Positions 42,304 through 51,937 of a stretch of 64,000 bases of DNA are shown piece after piece (the first letter of the stretch is position 1; every line of letters begins with the position of its first letter). This DNA comes from JBCBGF01 sp039820585 (GTDB lineage: Bacteria; Pseudomonadota; Alphaproteobacteria; Rhodobacterales; Rhodobacteraceae): NCBI GenBank assembly GCA_039820585.1, contig JBCBPV010000003.1, positions 1-64,000 on the forward strand. Direction: 5' to 3'. The position numbers were made by a program, and so were the translations under genes. The notes below the pieces were generated by a model that saw nothing but the letters and a program-made list of their open reading frames with translations, made no database searches and had not been told where the DNA came from.

Positions 42304-44632
42304 GGACCCGCGACATGTTGTGCGTCACCAGCAGAACCCCGGTCAGCGCCGCGGCCCCCAGCCAGATCGCCTCTGGCCGCATCATGATCCCCACAGCCAG
42401 GGCCAGGCGCAGCGCAATTTCCCATTTCGGAAGGGCGTTGCGATCATAGCCCGCCAAGGCCGAGGACAGAAGGTAAAGCGCAACAACCAGGCGGGTCAAA
42501 AGCAGCACAAACGCCGCCAGGTCAAAGCTGCCATCATAGCCCGGCAGGAACCCGTTCCCGCCAGCGGAGGTCGGGTCAAGGATCGCCTCATCAATCAGCA
42601 AAAGCTCGGGGTAGAAGGCGAAGATGAAGGGCACGATGAAGATCACAATGCCTGATTTGACCGCGGAAAACCCGGTTGCCATCGGCTCGGCCTTGGTGAT
42701 CGTCGCGGCGGCAAAGGCAGCCAGCGCGACAGGGGGCGTGATCGCGCTGGCGACGGCGAAATAGAAGATGAACATATGGGCCGTGAACAGCGACAGTCCC
42801 AGCCCCGCCAGGACCGGGCCCATCAACAGGGCTGCGTTGATATAGGCCGGGACCGCAGGCATCCCCATGCCCAAAAGCACCGCCAGCAGCATCGTCATGA
42901 ACAGCGCAATGAACTGGAAGAAATACGACCCGCCATCGCCCAGGCTCAGACTGTTCAACCACGCCAGCACATCCAGTGACAAGAACACCGGTAGGCCCGT
43001 GAACGACAGGCAGAAATCGATGATCGAGACCGCCAGGAACATCAGATACAGGGTCGAGATCAGGACACCCGCCTGCGACAGCGCATCAACGATCTTCTTC
43101 GGCTGCGCCCGCACCTCTGGGTCCACAAACAACAGCACGAGCAGCAGCATCACCGCCCACCAACCCGCCGCCCCGGCCGAGCCTGCGGCGTTCTGGATCG
43201 CCATCTGCACCCAGCTCAGACTGAAAACCTGGCATCCAGCGTCGGTAAACACCCGCTCCGCCCCCAGGATCCCGCCCAACAGACCACAGCCCACCGCATC
43301 CTTCGCGGTCAGCAACAGGCCCAGGATCAACAGGATCGGGCCGAAGATCATGATCAGGTTCAGCGTGTCCTGCCGATCCAGCACCATATCATCGGTGATC
43401 TCGCCAATCGCGGTGATGTTCTGTTTGCGCGACTGAAACACCGCCGACAGAAACAGGCAGAAGAAATACGCAATTGCCGGGATAATCGCGGCGACGATGA
43501 CATTGGAATAGGGCACCGTGGTCAACGATGCCAGCACGAAGGCCGCAACCCCCATCACCGGCGGCATGATCGACCCGCCCGACGATGCGGCGGCTTCAAC
43601 ACCGCCCGCGAACACCTTGGAAAACCCACGTTTCAGCATCATAGGGATCGTCAGAACGCCGGTGGACAACACGTTCACAATCGGCCCGCCCGAGATCGTG
43701 CCGAACATCGCCGATGACACGATGGCCGCATGCGCCGGGCCACCGCGCAGGTGCCGTGTCCAGCGGAAGGCCAGCTTGATCAGGGATTTGCCGCCCGCCG
43801 AGGTGCTGAAGAGCGAGCCAAGGACGAGATAGGGGAAAATCGTGTTCAGCACGATGTCCATGAACCGCCCCAGCAACCCCGAGGAGTTGTTCACCAAGAC
43901 ATCATGCACGCGCGGCCGCCCATCGGCCAGCATCCGCGGCTCGCCCGCCAGCTTGGTCACGAAGTACTTGTTGATGTCCTCGACGCCGTAGAAATACCAG
44001 ACCAGCACCGTGATGATCGTGTAGGCCGAGATCAGAATCGCGACGATCACAAGGGGCAAGCCCCAGACCTTGATGTTGTAGGACAAGAACACCACGACCG
44101 CGAGGCCCACGATCAGGACCAGCCAGCCGCCCGTTGTGTTCACGCATTGCGGGTCCTCCACCGTGGTCGGCGCAGGCAGGCCGATGCTTTCGTTGAACGC
44201 CGCCGCCGCCGCCAGGCTTTCCTCGATCAACCGCGCGCGGTCGCCTGTGATCCGATCCGCCAGGCAAATGGATTCAATCTCGACCAGATAGGTGACCGAG
44301 ATGGTGCAGGCCATGGCAATCATCGCGATGTCGAGAACCAGACCGAACTTGCGCCGCAACGGCGTGCGGTCTTTCCAGTCGCGCCACATCGAATGCTTCA
44401 GCACCACGATCAGCATCATCAGCGAGAAGAACAGCGGATAGAACCATTCAAACGGGAACTTGCGCAACTGCGCGCCGCTCACGCCGGTCAGCGACGCGAC
44501 CAAATCATCATAGCCCGGAATGCCGGGGGTAGAGTTGAACAGGCCGACAATCACCATGATGACCGACAACGCATAGAGCAGGGTCAGCGACGCGCTGCGC
44601 CCACCGGCTGCGGTCTGTGATGTGTCAGACAT
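42287..44632 (-). CDS. TRAP transporter fused 4TM/12TM permease (TAXI type)
   Basis: 781 aa. The small DctQ-like four-helix part is fused to the large DctM-like 12-helix part, as is usual with TAXI receptors. GGPIVNVLSTGVLTIPMMLKRGFS and AAASSGGSIMPPVMGVAAFVLAS are hallmark loops of the fused permeases. The start is ATG 44632 (MSDTSQTAAGG); an ATG at 44650 lies inside the stem-loop flank. Ion-coupled importer in the inner membrane. Confidence 0.94.
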   Translation of the reverse strand: MSDTSQTAAGGRSASLTLLYALSVIMVIVGLFNSTPGIPGYDDLVASLTGVSGAQLRKFPFEWFYPLFFSLMMLIVVLKHSMWRDWKDRTPLRRKFGLVLDIAMIAMACTISVTYLVEIESICLADRITGDRARLIEESLAAAAAFNESIGLPAPTTVEDPQCVNTTGGWLVLIVGLAVVVFLSYNIKVWGLPLVIVAILISAYTIITVLVWYFYGVEDINKYFVTKLAGEPRMLADGRPRVHDVLVNNSSGLLGRFMDIVLNTIFPYLVLGSLFSTSAGGKSLIKLAFRWTRHLRGGPAHAAIVSSAMFGTISGGPIVNVLSTGVLTIPMMLKRGFSKVFAGGVEAAASSGGSIMPPVMGVAAFVLASLTTVPYSNVIVAAIIPAIAYFFCLFLSAVFQSRKQNITAIGEITDDMVLDRQDTLNLIMIFGPILLILGLLLTAKDAVGCGLLGGILGAERVFTDAGCQVFSLSWVQMAIQNAAGSAGAAGWWAVMLLLVLLFVDPEVRAQPKKIVDALSQAGVLISTLYLMFLAVSIIDFCLSFTGLPVFLSLDVLAWLNSLSLGDGGSYFFQFIALFMTMLLAVLLGMGMPAVPAYINAALLMGPVLAGLGLSLFTAHMFIFYFAVASAITPPVALAAFAAATITKAEPMATGFSAVKSGIVIFIVPFIFAFYPELLLIDEAILDPTSAGGNGFLPGYDGSFDLAAFVLLLTRLVVALYLLSSALAGYDRNALPKWEIALRLALAVGIMMRPEAIWLGAAALTGVLLVTHNMSRVHVKTS

Positions 44633-44654
44633 CGGGGTCCACCTGATCAAAGGG

Positions 44655-44680
44655 GGCCGGGCACAGATCTGCGCCCGGCC
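44655..44680 (-). promoter_or_regulatory. Stem-loop between TAXI receptor and permease genes
   Basis: The perfect 8-bp arms GGCCGGGC and GCCCGGCC enclose ACAGATCTGC, whose inner CAGATCTG can also pair, so the stem is almost continuous. It lies between the receptor stop (44690) and the permease start (44632). Confidence 0.65.
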
Positions 44681-44689
44681 AGCGCGACT

Positions 44690-45733
44690 TTACTTGGCGC
44701 AATCGGGCAGGGTGTAGCCCGCCTCTTCCCATGCGGCGACGGCGCCGGGGTGGTACTTCAGCGGGTTCGGGCCGCACATATCGGTCAGCTCGATATCCGT
44801 CTCACCATGCCAGGTCACCGGCATGAATGGCGCCTTGGCGTGGTAGATGTCTTCGATATTGTTCAAAAACGCCGTGGTCAGCGCCTTGGCCAGATCAAAA
44901 TCCATGTTCACGTTGACGATATCGGCACCGACTGTGGCTGGTCCGCGGAACGTGTCATCCTCGGACACGACGGTGACCCCATCACCATAGCCCATCTCGG
45001 TCACCGGCATCGAAAACTTCACCGTGCCGGGCAGGCCCGCCACCCGCGCAAACTCTTCGCTTTCATGCTTTTCCTTTGGCATGGAAAAGATCGTCATGTC
45101 GCCCGACGACAACGCCGCCGTGATCCGGGGATCGGGGAAGGCCATGGGGATCACAAAAGCATCAGCAGACCCATCCTGGATCGTTTTGACCGCCTGGCCC
45201 CAATTCACCTGAACGCCAGTATAACCCGATCCCTCTTCGAGACCGGTCACCGTGTTGATCAGCATCCGCGCGTTCGACAGGGCAGCACCGCGTGGCGGGC
45301 CGTTATAGATGGTCTTGCCCTCAAGCCCGTCCCAGCCGCCGATATTGGCGCTGTCATAGGTATAAAGCCCCTGAACCGAAATCCGGTAGGTATACAGAAC
45401 CGCCAGGTTCGAGGCGAGCTCTGCGCCCGCTTCCTCACCCAGACCGGCATAGGGCCCCACGCCCCGCGACAGGAAGAAGGGCAGGATGAAAGGTGCGGCG
45501 GCAATATCGCTATTGCCCTCCGCCACGTTCTGGACCGAGTTCGTCAGCGTCTGGCCCGATGTCACCTGGATGTCGGCCACACCCGCTTTCGACGCCGCCT
45601 CTGACAGCGCTATGATCGAGATGCCGGGTGTCGTGTTGGGTGCTGCGGTTTCGGCCGTCAGGATGCTTTGCGCATTGGCCGCGGTCGCAATGAAAAGGGC
45701 CGCGGTGACCCCGCTGAGTAGTTTTCCTGGCAT
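44690..45733 (-). CDS. TAXI family TRAP transporter solute receptor
   Basis: 347 aa. The signal peptide MPGKLLSGVTAALFIATAANAQ is cleaved before SILTAE. The mature protein matches the TAXI/NMT1-like receptor fold (VTSGQTLTNSVQNVAEGNSDIA; GKTIYNGPPRGAALSNARMLINTVTG; HPGAVAAWEEAGYTLPDC). First gene of the TRAP/sulfatase operon. Ligand unknown. Confidence 0.92.
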   Translation of the reverse strand: MPGKLLSGVTAALFIATAANAQSILTAETAAPNTTPGISIIALSEAASKAGVADIQVTSGQTLTNSVQNVAEGNSDIAAAPFILPFFLSRGVGPYAGLGEEAGAELASNLAVLYTYRISVQGLYTYDSANIGGWDGLEGKTIYNGPPRGAALSNARMLINTVTGLEEGSGYTGVQVNWGQAVKTIQDGSADAFVIPMAFPDPRITAALSSGDMTIFSMPKEKHESEEFARVAGLPGTVKFSMPVTEMGYGDGVTVVSEDDTFRGPATVGADIVNVNMDFDLAKALTTAFLNNIEDIYHAKAPFMPVTWHGETDIELTDMCGPNPLKYHPGAVAAWEEAGYTLPDCAK

Positions 45734-45769
45734 CTGTTATCCTCCCTAGATGCGTTTTTTGTCTTGTCT

Positions 45770-45785
45770 CAAAGCATATGCTTTG
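45770..45785. promoter_or_regulatory. Perfect 16-bp palindrome CAAAGCATATGCTTTG, candidate operator
   Basis: It equals its own reverse complement and lies between the divergent TAXI receptor and GST genes, 37 bp upstream of the receptor ATG and 85 bp upstream of the GST ATG. Position and symmetry fit a dimeric regulator controlling both units. Confidence 0.55.
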
Positions 45786-45870
45786 CGCCCAGTATGTCAG
45801 TTTCTGGAGCGAAAAATATAGATTTTTTTGTCTTAATGGGCCAAATCTGGTCAAAATAGGAGGTTATCCC

Positions 45871-46548
45871 ATGCCAGATCTCACCCTTTTTGTGGCCCCC
45901 AACACCTGCGCTCGGGTGCCCACCATCGCGCTGGAAGAGATCGGCGTGCCGTTTCAGACCGAGCTGGTGCGCACAGCCGCAAACCAGCAAAAAACGCCTG
46001 AATACTTGAAGGTAAACCCCAAAGGTAAAGTGCCCGCGCTGCTGATTGATGGCACGCCGCTCACCGAAAACGTGGCGATCCTGAGCTGGCTGAACATCAC
46101 CTTTCCTCAAGCGAACCTCTTGCCCAAGACCGACGACCCGCTTGAGGCGCTGAAACAAACCGCTGATCTGGCGTTCTTCTCGGCCACGGTGCATCCCACC
46201 GTCACCCGCATCGCGATGCCGCTGAAGTTCATCGCCGACAAGGCCCTGTCGTTCGATATCGTCCGACCGGTGGGCGTGGACGCGATGATGCCGATCATGT
46301 CGATGATCGATTCGCGGCTGGCAGATGGGCCCTGGTGGTACGGCGGCACCTGGTCGGTCGTGGACGGCTATCTCTACTGGGTCTGGTCGCGGATCACCGG
46401 CGTCGGCTTTCCGGGTGACGCGTTCACCAATATCCAGCGCCACTTCGACCTCAGCAATGACCGCCCCGCGGTGCAACGCGCCATGGCGCGAGAGGCCGAA
46501 AACATCGAGACCTTGAAAGCCGAGGGGCTGTATATGGCCCCGCGCTAG
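45871..46548 (+). CDS. Glutathione S-transferase family protein
   Basis: 225 aa. A thioredoxin-like N-terminal domain (LTLFVAPNTCARVPTIALEEIGVPF; PKGKVPALLIDGTPLTENVAILSWL) and an all-helical C-terminal domain. The Ser/Cys region N-T-C-A fits a beta-class GST; Gly-His-type G-site residues (VPALL, E-N) are conserved. The ATG at 45871 has AGGAGG 6 bases upstream, which decides it over an ATG at 45778. It might conjugate or isomerise an intermediate of the neighbouring pathway; substrate unknown. Confidence 0.9.
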   Translation: MPDLTLFVAPNTCARVPTIALEEIGVPFQTELVRTAANQQKTPEYLKVNPKGKVPALLIDGTPLTENVAILSWLNITFPQANLLPKTDDPLEALKQTADLAFFSATVHPTVTRIAMPLKFIADKALSFDIVRPVGVDAMMPIMSMIDSRLADGPWWYGGTWSVVDGYLYWVWSRITGVGFPGDAFTNIQRHFDLSNDRPAVQRAMAREAENIETLKAEGLYMAPR

Positions 46549-46580
46549 GGCGCGTCGCGATGAAGCGTACCCCAGACCGC

Positions 46581-47330
46581 TCATGTTTTGGCCAGGCTGT
46601 GTCGCGCAGCGGTCAGCGCCGCCACCAGCGTGTCTTTGATGGTGAGGTAGCGGCTGCTGGGCACCGGAACAGACAATGCCAATACCTCACCACTTCGGTC
46701 GGCCACGCCAAAACCCAAGGCCGAGATGCCATCGGTATGTTCATCCTCGTCGGCGGCAAGCGCGCCATTGCGAATGGCCGCAATCTCCAGCAACAACTCA
46801 GACCGCCGCTGTTCGGACACCGGCGTGCCGTGCAAATCCATCTCCAAAAGCGTGGCCGCCGTGGCCTCATCGAGGCACGACAGCGCGGCCTTGCCATTGG
46901 CTGTCGTGGCCAGCGGGAAGGTCTCGCCAATGCTCGACACCGTGCGCAACCGGTGCCGGCCCACGATCTGATCGACAAACAGCATCCTGCCATCTCGCAG
47001 AATGGCCAGATCCACCGTTTCCCCCGTGGCCTCGCTGATCTGCCGCATGATCGGGCGCAGGCGGTCGAGCGGGCCAATGGTCAGCGACAGGCCAAGGCTC
47101 TGGATCTCAGGGCCCAGTTTGATCCGCCCGCTGCCGCCGCCAGTCGAGACAAAGCCTTCGGCCGACAGCGCGCCCACGATGCGCTGCACGGTGGAGCGGG
47201 GCAAATCCACATGCGCCGCGATCTGGCCCAGGCTCAGCCCACCGGTCTCTTGACCCAAAAGCCGCAGCACCGCCGCCGCGCGGGAAATCACCTGGATTCC
47301 CTGGCCTCTGGGGCTGTCGTGGATGGTCAT
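46581..47330 (-). CDS. IclR family transcriptional regulator
   Basis: 249 aa. An N-terminal winged helix (VISRAAAVLRLLGQETGGLSLGQIAAHVDLPRSTVQRIVGALSAEGFV) and a C-terminal effector domain (VDLAILRDGRMLFVDQIVGRHRLR; LPLATTANGKAALSCLD-like). Faces the second sulfatase gene across 176 bp that hold a long palindrome. It likely controls that sulfatase and, from a matching site, the cyclase/liv/BKACE operon. Confidence 0.93.
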   Translation of the reverse strand: MTIHDSPRGQGIQVISRAAAVLRLLGQETGGLSLGQIAAHVDLPRSTVQRIVGALSAEGFVSTGGGSGRIKLGPEIQSLGLSLTIGPLDRLRPIMRQISEATGETVDLAILRDGRMLFVDQIVGRHRLRTVSSIGETFPLATTANGKAALSCLDEATAATLLEMDLHGTPVSEQRRSELLLEIAAIRNGALAADEDEHTDGISALGFGVADRSGEVLALSVPVPSSRYLTIKDTLVAALTAARHSLAKT

Positions 47331-47414
47331 GGGCCGGTGTGCCTCCGATACATTGCGGGCGATTTGATGCTCTGCAAAGGCTATTCGACCGCGAGATCCA
47401 AATCAACCATTGAC

Positions 47415-47444
47415 CGCAATACGGTACATACGCACCATATTGCG
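47415..47444. promoter_or_regulatory. Candidate IclR operator, 30-bp hyphenated palindrome
   Basis: Left arm CGCAATACGGT and right arm ACCATATTGCG are complementary at 10 of 11 positions around an 8-base centre (ACATACGC). It lies between the iclR-type gene and the divergent sulfatase gene. A sequence identical at 21 of 30 positions occurs at 57726-57755 upstream of the cyclase operon. Confidence 0.65.
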
Positions 47445-47506
47445 AAACGACGCGGGCGGGCACGCAATGGCACCCATACCCCGCGCAACCCCAGGGTGGA
47501 GCATCT

Positions 47507-49117
47507 ATGAACGTCCTTTGGATCATGGCCGACCAGCTGCGCTGGGATTACCTAAGCTGTTATGGTGCAACGCATATTCAGACACCTAACATCGACCGGC
47601 TGGCCGAACAGAGTGTCCGCTTTAACCGCGCCTACATCCAATCCCCGATCTGCGGCCCCAGCCGGATGAGCTTTTACACTGGCCGCTACGTGCGCAGCCA
47701 CGGTGCGACATGGAACGGCTTCCCCCTGCGCGTGGGTGAGCCCACCTTGGGCGACCACCTGCGCGAGATCGGCGTGACGAGCCATCTTGTGGGCAAAACG
47801 CATATGAAGCCCGACGAAGAGGGGATGAAGCGCCTCGGAATTGACCCCGAAGGCACCATCGGTGCCCTGGTCAGCGAATGCGGGTTCGAGGTGTTCGTGC
47901 GCGACGACGGCACGAATGCGGCCACCGACGTCAACCGCCATGCCGAGGATTACGAGCAATACCTGCGCGATCACGGTATGGGCGGCGACACCCCGTGGGA
48001 GGAATGGGCCAACACCGCCATCGGACCGGACGGCGAAAAGAAATCCGGTTGGCTGCTGGAAACCGCACCGTTGCCCGCCCGCGTCCCCAAAGAGCATTCG
48101 GAAACCTCCTGGCTCACCACCCGTGGGATCGAATTCATCGAAGGGCAGGGGGACGCACCCTGGCTCTGCCATCTCAGCTACATCAAGCCCCACTGGCCCT
48201 ACCTCGCGCCCGCGCCCTACAACGACATGTATTCCGCCGATGATCTGCCCCCGGTGAACCGCCGCGAGGGTGAGCATGAACACCCCCTGATGCAGAAATG
48301 GGCCGAGACCCGCATCTGCAAGAGCTTTGCCAGGGGCAACGTGCGCGACATCGTGGCCCCGGTCTATATGGGCCTGATCAAAGAGCTGGATGATAATCTG
48401 GGCCGGCTATTCGACTATCTAAAGGAAAGCGGCCGGATGGACGACACGATGATCGTCTTCTGCTCGGACCACGGCGACAATATGGGCGACCATGACCTGG
48501 GCGAGAAGGACCTGTTCTACGACTGCTCAGCCCGCATTCCCTTGATCGTCTACGATCCTCGGGCGGAGGCCGATAGCACACGCGGCACGGCGACCGATAT
48601 GCTGGTCGAAGGCATCGACCTCGCACCTACGTTTCAACAGTTCCTCGGCGGTCCCGCCAAGCCGCACGTGTTTGAGGGCCGGTCGCTCCAACCGCTCTTG
48701 CACGGTGAGCAGACCGAATGGCGCGACCACTGTATTTCCGAATACGACTACGCCACCCGCGACGCCCGCCGGGCCGTGGGCGTCGATCAAACCGATGCGC
48801 GGCTGGTGATGGTTTTCGATGGCCGCTGGAAATACATCCATGTCGAGACGATGCGCCCCATGCTGTTCGATCTGGAAACCGATCCGGGAGAGTTGCACGA
48901 TCTGGGCGACAGCCCCGACCACCAGGCGCAGATCGAACGCCTAAGCGTCCTCCATTTCAATTGGGCGCGCCAGCACCATACGCGGATCACGCGCACGCCC
49001 GAGATCATCGAAAAGATGACCGACGGCAAAGAACCCTTGGGGATCTATATCGCTTATTGGGACGAGGAAGAGCTTGAAGCGGACGGCCTGAAAATGCCGC
49101 CACACATCAAACCCTAA
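47507..49117 (+). CDS. Sulfatase family hydrolase (formylglycine type), second copy
   Basis: 536 aa. The catalytic motif is Cys49-Gly-Pro51-Ser-Arg53 in IQSPICGPSRMSFYTG. N-terminal metal residues are in LWIMADQLRWDYLSC, with the later FCSDHGDNMGDHDLGEKDLFYDCSARIPL. No signal peptide. GGAG lies 6 bases before the ATG. It ends by overlapping the convergent BKACE gene by 4 bp. It differs clearly from the sulfatase at 40759, so the two probably act on different esters. Confidence 0.92.
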   Translation: MNVLWIMADQLRWDYLSCYGATHIQTPNIDRLAEQSVRFNRAYIQSPICGPSRMSFYTGRYVRSHGATWNGFPLRVGEPTLGDHLREIGVTSHLVGKTHMKPDEEGMKRLGIDPEGTIGALVSECGFEVFVRDDGTNAATDVNRHAEDYEQYLRDHGMGGDTPWEEWANTAIGPDGEKKSGWLLETAPLPARVPKEHSETSWLTTRGIEFIEGQGDAPWLCHLSYIKPHWPYLAPAPYNDMYSADDLPPVNRREGEHEHPLMQKWAETRICKSFARGNVRDIVAPVYMGLIKELDDNLGRLFDYLKESGRMDDTMIVFCSDHGDNMGDHDLGEKDLFYDCSARIPLIVYDPRAEADSTRGTATDMLVEGIDLAPTFQQFLGGPAKPHVFEGRSLQPLLHGEQTEWRDHCISEYDYATRDARRAVGVDQTDARLVMVFDGRWKYIHVETMRPMLFDLETDPGELHDLGDSPDHQAQIERLSVLHFNWARQHHTRITRTPEIIEKMTDGKEPLGIYIAYWDEEELEADGLKMPPHIKP

Positions 49118-50046
49118 AACGCCACCCGATCCCCGCCCTTCAGATCCAGGATCTCCCGCGCCTCATCCGGTGTCGCGATCTCTGATCCCAGATCCTCGAC
49201 TATCCGCCGGATCTTTGCGACCTGCTGGGCGTTCGATGTCGCCAACTCCCCGCGCTTGATGAACAGGCTGTCCTCCAGCCCCACACGCACATGCCCGCCC
49301 ATCTGGCTGGCCGTCACAGCCATCGGGATCTGCGACGCCCCCGCGGCCAGGATCGACCAGCGATAGTCATCGCCAAACAGCTTGTCGGCGGTCTTTTTCA
49401 TGAACACCAGATTGTCGATATCCGCGCCGATCCCGCCCAGAATACCCATCACGAATTGTACAAATACCGGTGCCTTGAACAGCCCCGTATCCATGCAGAA
49501 TTTCAGGTTATAAAGGTGCCCCACGTCATAACACTCATGCTCGAACTTGATATCCTCAGGTGCCAGCGTCGTCGCCGCCTCGCGGATATCGCGAAAGGTG
49601 TTGCGGAAAATGTTGCCGTCCGACCCTTCGACATACTCCTTTTCCCAGTCGAACTTCCACGTGTCGTACCGCTTGGCCAGCGGGTGAAACGAGAAATTCA
49701 TCGACCCCATGTTCATCGAACACATCTCGGCGCTGAACGTCTTGGCAGGCTTGATTCGGTCCTGAATGGACAGCGTCAAAGACCCCCCCGTTGAGATGTT
49801 CACCACCGCACCCGTGCCCTGCTTCACCCGGCTCAGAAACGGGCGAAAGTCGTCGGGATCGACCGAAGGCGCCCCCGTCTCGGGGTCCCGCGCATGCAGG
49901 TGCAGGATCGACGCTCCGGCCTCTGCCGCCTCGACCGCCTGCGTGGCGATGTCGTCATAGGTGTAGGGCAGGGCATCGCTCATCGTGGGTGTGTGGATCG
50001 CGCCTGTGACAGCACAGGTCACGATGGTTTTGGATTGCTTCGCCAT
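49114..50046 (-). CDS. Beta-keto acid cleavage enzyme (BKACE, former DUF849)
   Basis: 310 aa. Zn-dependent TIM-barrel enzyme that condenses a beta-keto acid with acetyl-CoA to give acetoacetate and a CoA ester. The metal site HLHARD (His49, His51) follows GASILHL; VTGAIHTPTMSDALPYTYDDIA is the family opening, and GGHVRVGLEDSLFI near residue 240 supplies further ligands. Last gene of the long operon. Relatives act on 3-dehydrocarnitine, 3-keto-5-aminohexanoate and others; the dehydrogenase in the same operon could make the keto acid. Confidence 0.93.
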   Translation of the reverse strand: MAKQSKTIVTCAVTGAIHTPTMSDALPYTYDDIATQAVEAAEAGASILHLHARDPETGAPSVDPDDFRPFLSRVKQGTGAVVNISTGGSLTLSIQDRIKPAKTFSAEMCSMNMGSMNFSFHPLAKRYDTWKFDWEKEYVEGSDGNIFRNTFRDIREAATTLAPEDIKFEHECYDVGHLYNLKFCMDTGLFKAPVFVQFVMGILGGIGADIDNLVFMKKTADKLFGDDYRWSILAAGASQIPMAVTASQMGGHVRVGLEDSLFIKRGELATSNAQQVAKIRRIVEDLGSEIATPDEAREILDLKGGDRVAF

Positions 50047-50050
50047 GGGC

Positions 50051-51076
50051 CTAGCCTTTCGGTGTGTCGTCGGATGTCACGCGGTAGCCCAGCGGGAACA
50101 GCTGCAAGTCAAACCGCTCGCGCACAAAGCCCCACAGCCCCATGGGCGCACGCAGCATCACCACGATGGCCACCACGCCGAGGACGATCAGATAGGTCGT
50201 CCTCAGATCGGCCAACGTCTCGCGCAGGGCAAAGAACACCAGCGTGCCGATGATCGGCCCTTCGATGGTGCCGATCCCGCCGATCACGACGATGAAGATC
50301 ACGAACGCCGTCCAGTCATTGACCGAGAACGCCGCATCGGGGGAAATGCGCAGCTTTTGCAGGAAGATAAGTGCGCCAATCATCGCGGTCAGCGCGCCGG
50401 TGACGACATAGACCACGAACTTCGTGCGCCAGATGTCGATGCCCAGCGACGCGGCAGCCAGTTCGTTATCGCGAATGGCCGTCAGCGCGAGGCCGCGACG
50501 CGAGCGCAGGAACAGATAGACCGACGCAATCACCAGAACCGCCGCCCCCAGCGCCATCCAGTAAGACAGCGACTCGCGGGCAGAGCGCGAGCCTGCGAGC
50601 GAGCGCACGATGCCGACGGGCAGCGAAGACCCAGAGCCTCCGCCCAGCGCCGATATCTGCGCAAATATCAGCCGGAACACCTCGGCAATCACCCAGGTGC
50701 CAATGGCGAAATATGCACCCCTCAACCGAAAGATCAGCGCGGCCACCGGAACCGATACAACCGCCCCCAAAATGCCCGCGCCGGCGATGGCCAACAGCGG
50801 ATGCAACCCGCCAAAGATCGTCAGCGCAAACAGCATATAGCCGCCGAACCCGACAAACGCCTGCTGGCCCACTGACACCAGCCCCGCATACCCCGCCATC
50901 AGGTTCCACAGGCTGGCCAGCGCAAGGTACAAAAAGATCTCGCCCATCAACCGCAGATCCGCCCGCCCCGCCCACCAGGGTGCCGCGATCAGCACGATCA
51001 GGATCAGCGCCCCCAGCACCGCCGCGATCTGCGACGCGCGGGAGGCGCGCGAAACGGTATAGCCCGGCACGCTCAT
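50051..51076 (-). CDS. livM: Branched-chain amino-acid-type ABC permease LivM
   Basis: 341 aa, about 10 membrane helices. LMAGYAGLVSVGQQAFVGFGGY and ALTAIRDNELAAASLGIDIWRTKFVVYVVTGALT are the LivM signatures. The start at ATG 51076 (MSVPGYTVSRA) overlaps the livH stop as ATGA; the longer open frame extends into livH and is rejected. Confidence 0.94.
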   Translation of the reverse strand: MSVPGYTVSRASRASQIAAVLGALILIVLIAAPWWAGRADLRLMGEIFLYLALASLWNLMAGYAGLVSVGQQAFVGFGGYMLFALTIFGGLHPLLAIAGAGILGAVVSVPVAALIFRLRGAYFAIGTWVIAEVFRLIFAQISALGGGSGSSLPVGIVRSLAGSRSARESLSYWMALGAAVLVIASVYLFLRSRRGLALTAIRDNELAAASLGIDIWRTKFVVYVVTGALTAMIGALIFLQKLRISPDAAFSVNDWTAFVIFIVVIGGIGTIEGPIIGTLVFFALRETLADLRTTYLIVLGVVAIVVMLRAPMGLWGFVRERFDLQLFPLGYRVTSDDTPKG

Positions 51077-51936
51077 CCGCTGACCCTTGGGAACAGCCCG
51101 TTGGGACGGATCGCCAGCACCACAAGGAACGCGATATGCCCGGCCAACAATTGCCACCCCGGATCGATCTTGGCCCCAATCGTCTGCGCCACCCCCAGGA
51201 TCACACCGCCCGCCAGCGTCCCCCACAGGTTCCCCAGGCCGCCAATAATCACCGCCTCGAACCCGTAGATCAGCCGCGCGCTGCCCGCCGTGGGATCAAA
51301 GCTGGTGCGAATGCCCAAAAGGATCCCCGCAATCGCCGTCACCGCCAACGCCAGCGCCATCGCCAGCCCGAAGATGTGCCGCTTGTTCAGGCCCATAAGC
51401 TGCGCAATCTCCTGATTGTCCGACACCGCCCGGAACGACCGGCCCAGCGGGGTGCGGTAGAAGATGAACTGCAACCCCGCGATTACGGCCACGGCTATTG
51501 CGAAGGTCAAAAGCGGTAGCAGGCCCAGCGACAGGCCCCCAACACTAACACTCGCCGTCTCCAACAGACCCGCATCCAGCTTCTGCGGATCCGCGGTGTA
51601 CCCCTCAAGAAACAGGTTCTGCAGGATCACCGACAACCCGAACGTCACCAAAAGCGGCGGCAACAGATCGTCGCCCAGCGTCTGGTTCAGGATACCCCGC
51701 TGCAAAACATAGCCAATCGCCGCCATCGTCGGCATCACGATCAACAGTGCCAGAAGTGGATGCATCCCCGTCGCCATAATCACCGTCAGCCCCAGATAGG
51801 CCGACAGAACGATCAGATCGCCATGCGCAATATTGACCAGCCGCATTACCCCAAAGATCAACGACAGCCCCGCCGCGAACAGCGCATAAAGCCCCCCCAG
51901 CAGCGTGCCTTGAACGACTGCGTTGACCCAATCCAT
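51073..51936 (-). CDS. livH: Branched-chain amino-acid-type ABC permease LivH
   Basis: 287 aa. It starts MDWVNAVVQGTLLGGLYALFAAGLSLIFGVMRLVNIAHGD, the canonical LivH opening, and has the coupling region GRSFRAVSDNQEIAQLMGLN. Start chosen at ATG 51936 on homology; the stop of livF lies 2 bases upstream, giving tight coupling. Confidence 0.94.
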   Translation of the reverse strand: MDWVNAVVQGTLLGGLYALFAAGLSLIFGVMRLVNIAHGDLIVLSAYLGLTVIMATGMHPLLALLIVMPTMAAIGYVLQRGILNQTLGDDLLPPLLVTFGLSVILQNLFLEGYTADPQKLDAGLLETASVSVGGLSLGLLPLLTFAIAVAVIAGLQFIFYRTPLGRSFRAVSDNQEIAQLMGLNKRHIFGLAMALALAVTAIAGILLGIRTSFDPTAGSARLIYGFEAVIIGGLGNLWGTLAGGVILGVAQTIGAKIDPGWQLLAGHIAFLVVLAIRPNGLFPRVSG

Positions 51937-51937
51937 G

